Origin: Aporrectodea caliginosa
Taxonomy: Eukaryota; Annelida; Clitellata; Crassiclitellata; Lumbricidae
Direction: 5' to 3'
DNA: 64,000 nucleotides
NCBI GenBank assembly: GCA_020284085.1
Contig: JACEVL010000967.1
Coordinates: forward strand, 79,501 to 143,500
Part shown: piece by piece, positions 58,585 to 64,000 of the stretch
How positions within the stretch are numbered: the first letter of the stretch is position 1
How the letters are laid out: each line of letters opens with the position of its first letter
Made by a program: the position numbers and the translations under genes
Notes under the pieces: model-generated
Database searches by the model: none
What the model saw: the letters and a program-made list of their open reading frames with translations, nothing else
What the model was told of the DNA's origin: nothing

Positions 58585-59293
58585 TATCAACTATGTCTGT
58601 AATCGTTGTGTACAACGTAATGCCTGTGCTTTTTGCGATGCAAAGAAAGGCAATAAATTATACTTTCTTTGACTTTAGATTTCCTCATTCTGCTGTTGAT
58701 TTTAGCAATTATTGTGTTTCTGGCAGTGTTTTCGGTCTATAATTAATTAAAAATCACTTTCTAAGGAGCAAAAAATCAAATCTGAACACACACTAAGAGC
58801 TGGGGAAGGTTAATGTTTTACAAGTGTAAACCTTACAAGTTCAGTTACCCAAAGTTACCTTTACCCAAAATGTGTCTGTTAATTACTATCATATTTACTT
58901 TTAAGCTGGTAAAAGCATTATGATTGGCACATCGGCAAGTGAATTCATCAAAGGAATCAATGTTACTGACTCATTGTAGAATGATATCCAATACTAGTAA
59001 CCTGCCAAAGTATTTTTATTGTTTTTACACCAGAAATCATTAAAGGGAGGTCTTCAAAAGAATTTTAGAACTACTACTGGAGATTGTCTTTTGGTGCCAC
59101 ATACAATTATATGCATATGAACTAAATTTTCACTTGAGGACTCGTCCTGGAGAAAAACTGCACCAATGCCAATCATTTCCGACATCATTTGCGCAATCTG
59201 CAATAAAGAAACCCTGAGAAGAAAACCATACAAATGCGAGTTGTGTCAGAAAATATTTACTGAGTGATCATCTGAATACTCACAATATTTAGA

Positions 59294-60891
59294 ATGCATA
59301 TGCATAATGAAGAGGAACAATACAAATGTCATTTATGTCATAAGTCATTTGCAAGTGGTTTTGCCCTTAAAGAACACATGAGGACTCATACAGGAGAAAA
59401 ACCATACAAATGCCAAGTATTTCAGAAAACATTTTCACAGTCAAATCAAAGGAGGCCTCGCAATAGAATGCATACTGGAGAAAAACATGAATGCCAGTTA
59501 TGTCAGAAATCCTTTGCAGTAGATGTTACTTTGAAGCTTCACATGAAAACCCATCTAGGAGAAAACCCACCTAAAGGCCAGTTATGTCAGAAAATATTTT
59601 CAGAATCTGGTCATGTTAAGATTCAGAAAAGAATGCATACTGGAGAAAAATCATATGAATGTCAATTATGTCAAAAATCATTTGCACAAGGTTCTGATCT
59701 GAATTGTCATTTCAGAACCCACACTGGGGAAAAGCCATACATATGCCAATTATGTCAGAAAACATTTGCACAGTCTGGTCAGCTCAGGACTCATATTAGA
59801 AGTCATACTGGAGAAAAGCCATACATATGCCAATTATGTCAGAAAACATTTGCAGAGTCTGGTCAGCGGAAGAACTCATATTAGAAGTCATACTGGAGAA
59901 AAGCCATACACATGCCAATTATGTCAGAAAACATTTGCAGAGTTCTGGTCTGAAGACTCATTTGAGAACCCACACTGGAGAAAAGCCATACATATGCCAA
60001 TTATGTCAGAAAACATTTGCAGGAGGTTCTGGTCTGATTCATCATTTCAGAACCCACACCGGAGAAAAGCCATATATATGCCAGTTATGTCAGAAAACAT
60101 TTGCACGAGGTTATGACCTGAACTGCCATTTGAGAACCCACACTGGAGCAAAGCCATACATATGCCAGTTATGTCAGAAAACATTTGCACGAGGTTCTGA
60201 CCTGAACTGCCATTTGAGAACCCACACTGGAGAAAAGCCATACATATGCCAATTATGTCAGAAAACATTTACACAGTCTGGTCAGCTCAGGACTCATATT
60301 AGAAGTCATACTGGAGAAAAGCCATACATATGCCAATTATGTCAGAAAACATTTGCACAGTCTGGTCAGCTCAGGACTCATATTAGAAGTCATACTGGAG
60401 AAAAGCCATACATATGCCAATTATGTCAGAAAACATTTGCACAGTCTGGTCTGCTCAGGACTCATATTAGAAGTCATACTGGAGAAAAGCCATACACATG
60501 CAAATTCTGCCAGAAAACATCGGCAGAGTCGAGTCAACTGAAGACTCACATTAGAATTCATACTGGAGAACGGCCTTACATGTGCCAATTATGTCAGAAA
60601 ACATTTGCAGCAGGTTCTGGTCTGATTCATCATTTCAGAACCCACACTGGAGAAAAGCCATACATATGCCAATTATGTCAGAAAACATTTACACAGTCTT
60701 ATAATCTGAAGACTCATATTAGAATTCATACTGGAGAAAGGCCATACATATGCCAATTATGTCAGAAAACATTTGCACAGTCTTATAATCTGAAGACTCA
60801 TATTAGAACTCATACTGGAGAAAAGCCATACATATGCCAATTACGTCAGAAAACATTTGCACAAGGTTCTGGTCTGAATCATCATTTCTGA
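59294..60891 (+). CDS. C2H2 zinc-finger array B, 19 finger units, two frameshifts
   Basis: Frame 59294-59884 begins M-H-M-H-N-E-E-E-Q and holds six full units, two of them degraded (unit 2 C-Q-V-F, unit 4 G-Q-L-C). In unit 7 an extra A (AAGAACTCAT for AAGACTCAT, near 59870) shifts the frame. In unit 8 an extra T (GAGTTCTGG for GAGTCTGG, near 59943) shifts it again. The remaining eleven units run in frame to a TGA at 60889-60891, where other units have AGA. Typical finger: [21 protein letters not shown] with T-G-E-K-P-Y linkers. Unit 19 has lost its second cysteine. The ATG at 59294 is the only plausible start; decayed fingers precede it from about 59120 and follow to about 61200. No regulatory domain was seen. 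Confidence 0.85.
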
Positions 60892-62400
60892 AACCACACT
60901 AGAAAGAAGCCATAGGTATGCAAATTCTGTCAAAAAGCATTATCACACTATGGTCAACTGAAGACTTACAATAGAATGCATACTAGACAGTAGACAAGTA
61001 TCATATAAATGCCAGTTACGTCAGAAAACATTTGCGCATGCTGCTGGTCTGAATAAACACATTGCAAGCCATGCTGGAGAAATCCGTTCATCTGTGGTAC
61101 ATGATGTAAAGCGTTCACACAGACTGTTATGCTCAAGAATTATATTAGAACACATACGTGTGCAAGGTCGTACATTTGTGATATATGTAAGAAAACATTG
61201 TCAGTCTTAACATCTGAAACAGCACATGAAACGTATACTTCAGATAAAATGCACACATTCCGTTGTCTTAAACAACATATAAATTGAGGCATTCAAAGAC
61301 AAGCTATCACCAGCACTACACCAAAGTAAACATACGAGACTTTGACATTACGAGTGATGGTCAGAGACAGGTTAGTCTTTCTGGAAAATGCAAGATCTTT
61401 TCAAGGAACGAGTTTTTGCCAGTTTCAGATATGGAGAGAAGTTAAATATGTCAATGAATATCGGGCCAACGAAGGACTTTCTGCAAACAAATTAACCTGC
61501 ACTGAGGATTCTAAATAATTCACGGCAAGACCTAATGTATGTGATGAAATGTTCATCATGGAGAAGGCCATATTCAAAATAGAGAAGGCACTTCCGGAGC
61601 ACTGTTAAAACCAGGGCTATACTTCATTTGACATATGGTGATATCTTTTAGGTGATAGCCTTCAAAAGATTTACACTTTGCAATGAAATTGAACAATCTA
61701 ATTTCATTCAGATTACTTTCTGGCGATGCTTGCTTGTTAAGCTCATTTTGTGTATGCTTTAAAAAGGGCTGAAACATGGATTGAGCGATATGTAATTGGA
61801 AACTGGAACACTCCACGTAAGAACATTGTCAAGTGTTTGGTTAAGGTGCAAATCATTTAAGCCGAAGTTTGCTTCTGAAGTTTGCTTCTGAGAGGTTATT
61901 ATTCCCGAATATTAAATGCATCGTTTTGCACTTGTATAAAAAGAAGTAGTTAACCCTTTACTTTAGAATTTGTTGAGTTGAATTTTAGTTATAATAAACT
62001 GTAATGCGACAATTTCTCATGTATTAGACGACAAATGTTTGTCTATTTTCTGTTTGTTTTCAGTATATATAAAATATTAAGTGCCACATTTGTTATGGAT
62101 GGTAGCCTAATAATGTGTAATAGACTTGTTTTTGCATATTAATGCCTTCGGTGTTCCATCATGATTTGTAGTATTTTCTTTTCCTCGAAAGTATTAGAAA
62201 TTGTACTCCTGTGCCGCTACCCCAGCGCTTTCTACTGTAGCTGTTTCCTCCTCGGCTTGACTTCCTCCGGTTTTTGACCTGGCACCGGTACGGACGAAAA
62301 TGGCTGCCCCGGGCGCACGAAGCGGACTTGATTTGATAGCGTTGGTGATTCACCCGGTTTCCTGGCGTGTCGTTGTGTAAATTTCGTAAATTTACATTAC
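60892..62400. other. degraded fingers and 3' region of ZNF locus B
   Basis: Finger remnants continue to about 61210 with stops. 61625-62370 aligns with copy A 44190-44890. A TATATAAAATATTAA string near 62065 is conserved in both copies. Confidence 0.6.
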
Positions 62401-63326
62401 GTTGCAAATCAATCATAACTTAATGGACATATTTCAAGGCCTATCCAAAGCATCTTGTGTAGATAAGCTCAGGTAAAATATTGTAACTGTCAAAACGTAG
62501 CCTATTTATCGCGAATAGCCTATATCTCTGCGCCAACTGACCAGCATACAAGCAAATCGTGGCAAAGCTGCAATGTTTGCAAAGGAACTCGACTAATAGC
62601 CGAGTAGAATGTGACTATCACAGTGATGATGATGATGGTGATGATGGTGAGTTCTCTGCTCGAAGACAGGGCCATTGACTTTTATGCCACCCGAGTCTTA
62701 TTGAACGCCCGTGTAAATGCTGGATGTCATCGAACCAGTCTTGTTGACTTTTTCTGTTCTTTAGTGTTAATCGCATCTAACATTAAGATTTATCTGTTTA
62801 AGCATGCTTACCCAACATAGCATGACTTGTGGTTTCTCTGACTAAGTTTAATTGAAGTTCAACTGTGCTTCGACAGCAGATTACGTTCTTGACTGCTATT
62901 TCACTTAAAGCGCTCTGCAGATATGAAGCGGCTCTGTATCTCAAAATAAATTAATGCCCCGGCCGACTCGCCAATGGATTCGGGTGAGGCCATCCTGTCT
63001 TTTGCCGTCGGTTCTCTGAAGGCCTATGGGTTCCTTGATGGAATGAAAGCCGATTCAGGGCAAGCTACGAAAAATGAAATCAGAGTCAGAGAAGCATGAC
63101 GGAATGAGCGGTCCGGCCAAAGCTACAAGCTAACCCATGATTGTAATTAGTAGCCTCTAATGCGCCGGTGTCTAATGCACAAGGCGTCAATCACCAAAAA
63201 CACGTCGTAATCAGGTCCATATCCAGATGATCAGATGTCCGTGACAGCCCTCTGCATGCGGAATGAGTTAGCCACAGCAGCATTTGTGCGACTCGCAAAG
63301 ATGTTATTAATTGACTACTACTAGCC
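62400..63326. other. copy B tail
   Basis: 62715-62940 and 63205-63290 match 46165-46700 and 46735-47330 of copy A. The interval 62941-63204 is not shared. A short GATGATGATGGTGATGATGG repeat lies at 62624-62648. Confidence 0.55.
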
Positions 63327-63331
63327 TACTG

Positions 63332-63428
<97 letters not shown>

Positions 63429-63438
63429 CACCACCAGA
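63327..63438. repeat. compound trinucleotide repeat (CTG)n(CTA)n(CCA)n
   Basis: About 17 CTG/TGC units pass directly into about 13 TAC/CTA units and then about 6 CAC/CCA units. The resulting poly-leucine/proline frame is an artefact. 63440-64000 has no recognised gene. Confidence 0.92.
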
Positions 63439-64000
63439 AATTACTAGTTGTGGGCCTGCTGCTGCTACTACATGTAAGATCCAAACATTGCCTTCTTCCC
63501 TCCAGAAAGGCTCATGCCATTATTGTCATGCAGATAATGTGCACGCCTTAAATGCTACATGGTAGGCCCCCGTTAAAAACCTTCGGGCGCCCATGGTTAC
63601 TACGACAACAAGGGACACCAAACGCCTAATTAGCTCTGAATGCCTGCTTATATTAGCAATGTATCGACGACGGCTCTATCTGCGATCTTCATCCGTAGTC
63701 CTTGCCATGAATAACGTCACGGGGGTTGTAAGTCCATACACGGCGAATTTCTGAAGAAAAAGACAACTTTGTCGTGGTCTCTAAGGTGCTTTCATCAGAA
63801 CACAAAGACAAACGAGACATAGCCAAACACACTCGTACACACACACATACACGCATAGGTCCTACAGAGGTACCTAAGTAACCACGACTATCGACCAGGT
63901 CATTGTTTTACGCTGTGGCGATCACAATGGTTCATTTTTGAGCTCGGCTATTCATCAGATGCAGAGCGTTTTAGGAATGGGTTTGGTACAGACGCAGTCT

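Larger units (their letters stand above)
54700..63290. repeat. segmental duplication, copy B
   Basis: Collinear partner of 30890-47330 (block list there). It lacks the THAP transposase gene, the LINE end at 41512, and the short elements at 41908, 44004 and 46783. It carries its own insertion at 58343-58584. Confidence 0.85.

Noticed and set aside
60047..60268. Minus-strand ORF with repeated M-F-S-D-I
   Set aside because: Antisense shadow of the zinc-finger units.
63311..63565. Poly-leucine/proline ORF
   Set aside because: Translation of a compound trinucleotide repeat.

Overview
The window looks like nuclear DNA from a marine invertebrate, most likely an echinoderm or a close deuterostome relative. 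The grounds are exon/intron genes with GT-AG introns, a dense and varied transposon load, tRNA-derived SINEs with ATT tails, and the very frequent TAGGCCTA-type string. The species assignment is inference; no species-diagnostic gene is present.

Layout. Positions 1-8600 are repeats: a 22-bp satellite, SINE copies, a decayed piggyBac-like transposon (3335-5450), and a nest in which a hAT-like element holds a LINE that itself holds a short hAT-like element (6443-8590). From 8720 to 30296 (+) lies one complete host gene, N-acetylglucosamine-6-sulfatase (GNS), which I resolve into 12 exons that join in frame to 523 codons. Its introns carry a near-complete LINE (19.1-22.9 kb), a 5'-truncated RTE-like LINE with target duplications, several short inverted-repeat elements with 8-bp target duplications, SINEs, and a promoter-plus-ORF block resembling the 5' half of an LTR element.

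From 36280 to 40445 (-) there is a THAP/P-element-type transposase gene (THAP9-like) in three exons. It has a whole C2CH THAP domain, the AVPTIF box, a coiled coil and an apparently complete D-D-E catalytic set. Its only visible defect is a one-base frame offset next to a run of seven A before the THAP domain.

The right half is a tandem segmental duplication. Copy A (about 30.9-47.3 kb) and copy B (about 54.7-63.3 kb) share many collinear blocks in the same orientation. Each carries a C2H2 zinc-finger array of near-identical 84-bp units (13 fingers in A, 19 in B), and both arrays are broken by small indels. Comparing the copies dates several insertions after the duplication, because one copy keeps the empty site. 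The THAP transposase gene lies inside copy A and is absent from copy B.

Functionally, GNS is a lysosomal housekeeping enzyme unrelated to its neighbours. The zinc-finger arrays and the transposase are typical of rapidly turning-over, transposon-rich DNA. No bacterial, CRISPR, rRNA or free-standing tRNA gene was found.
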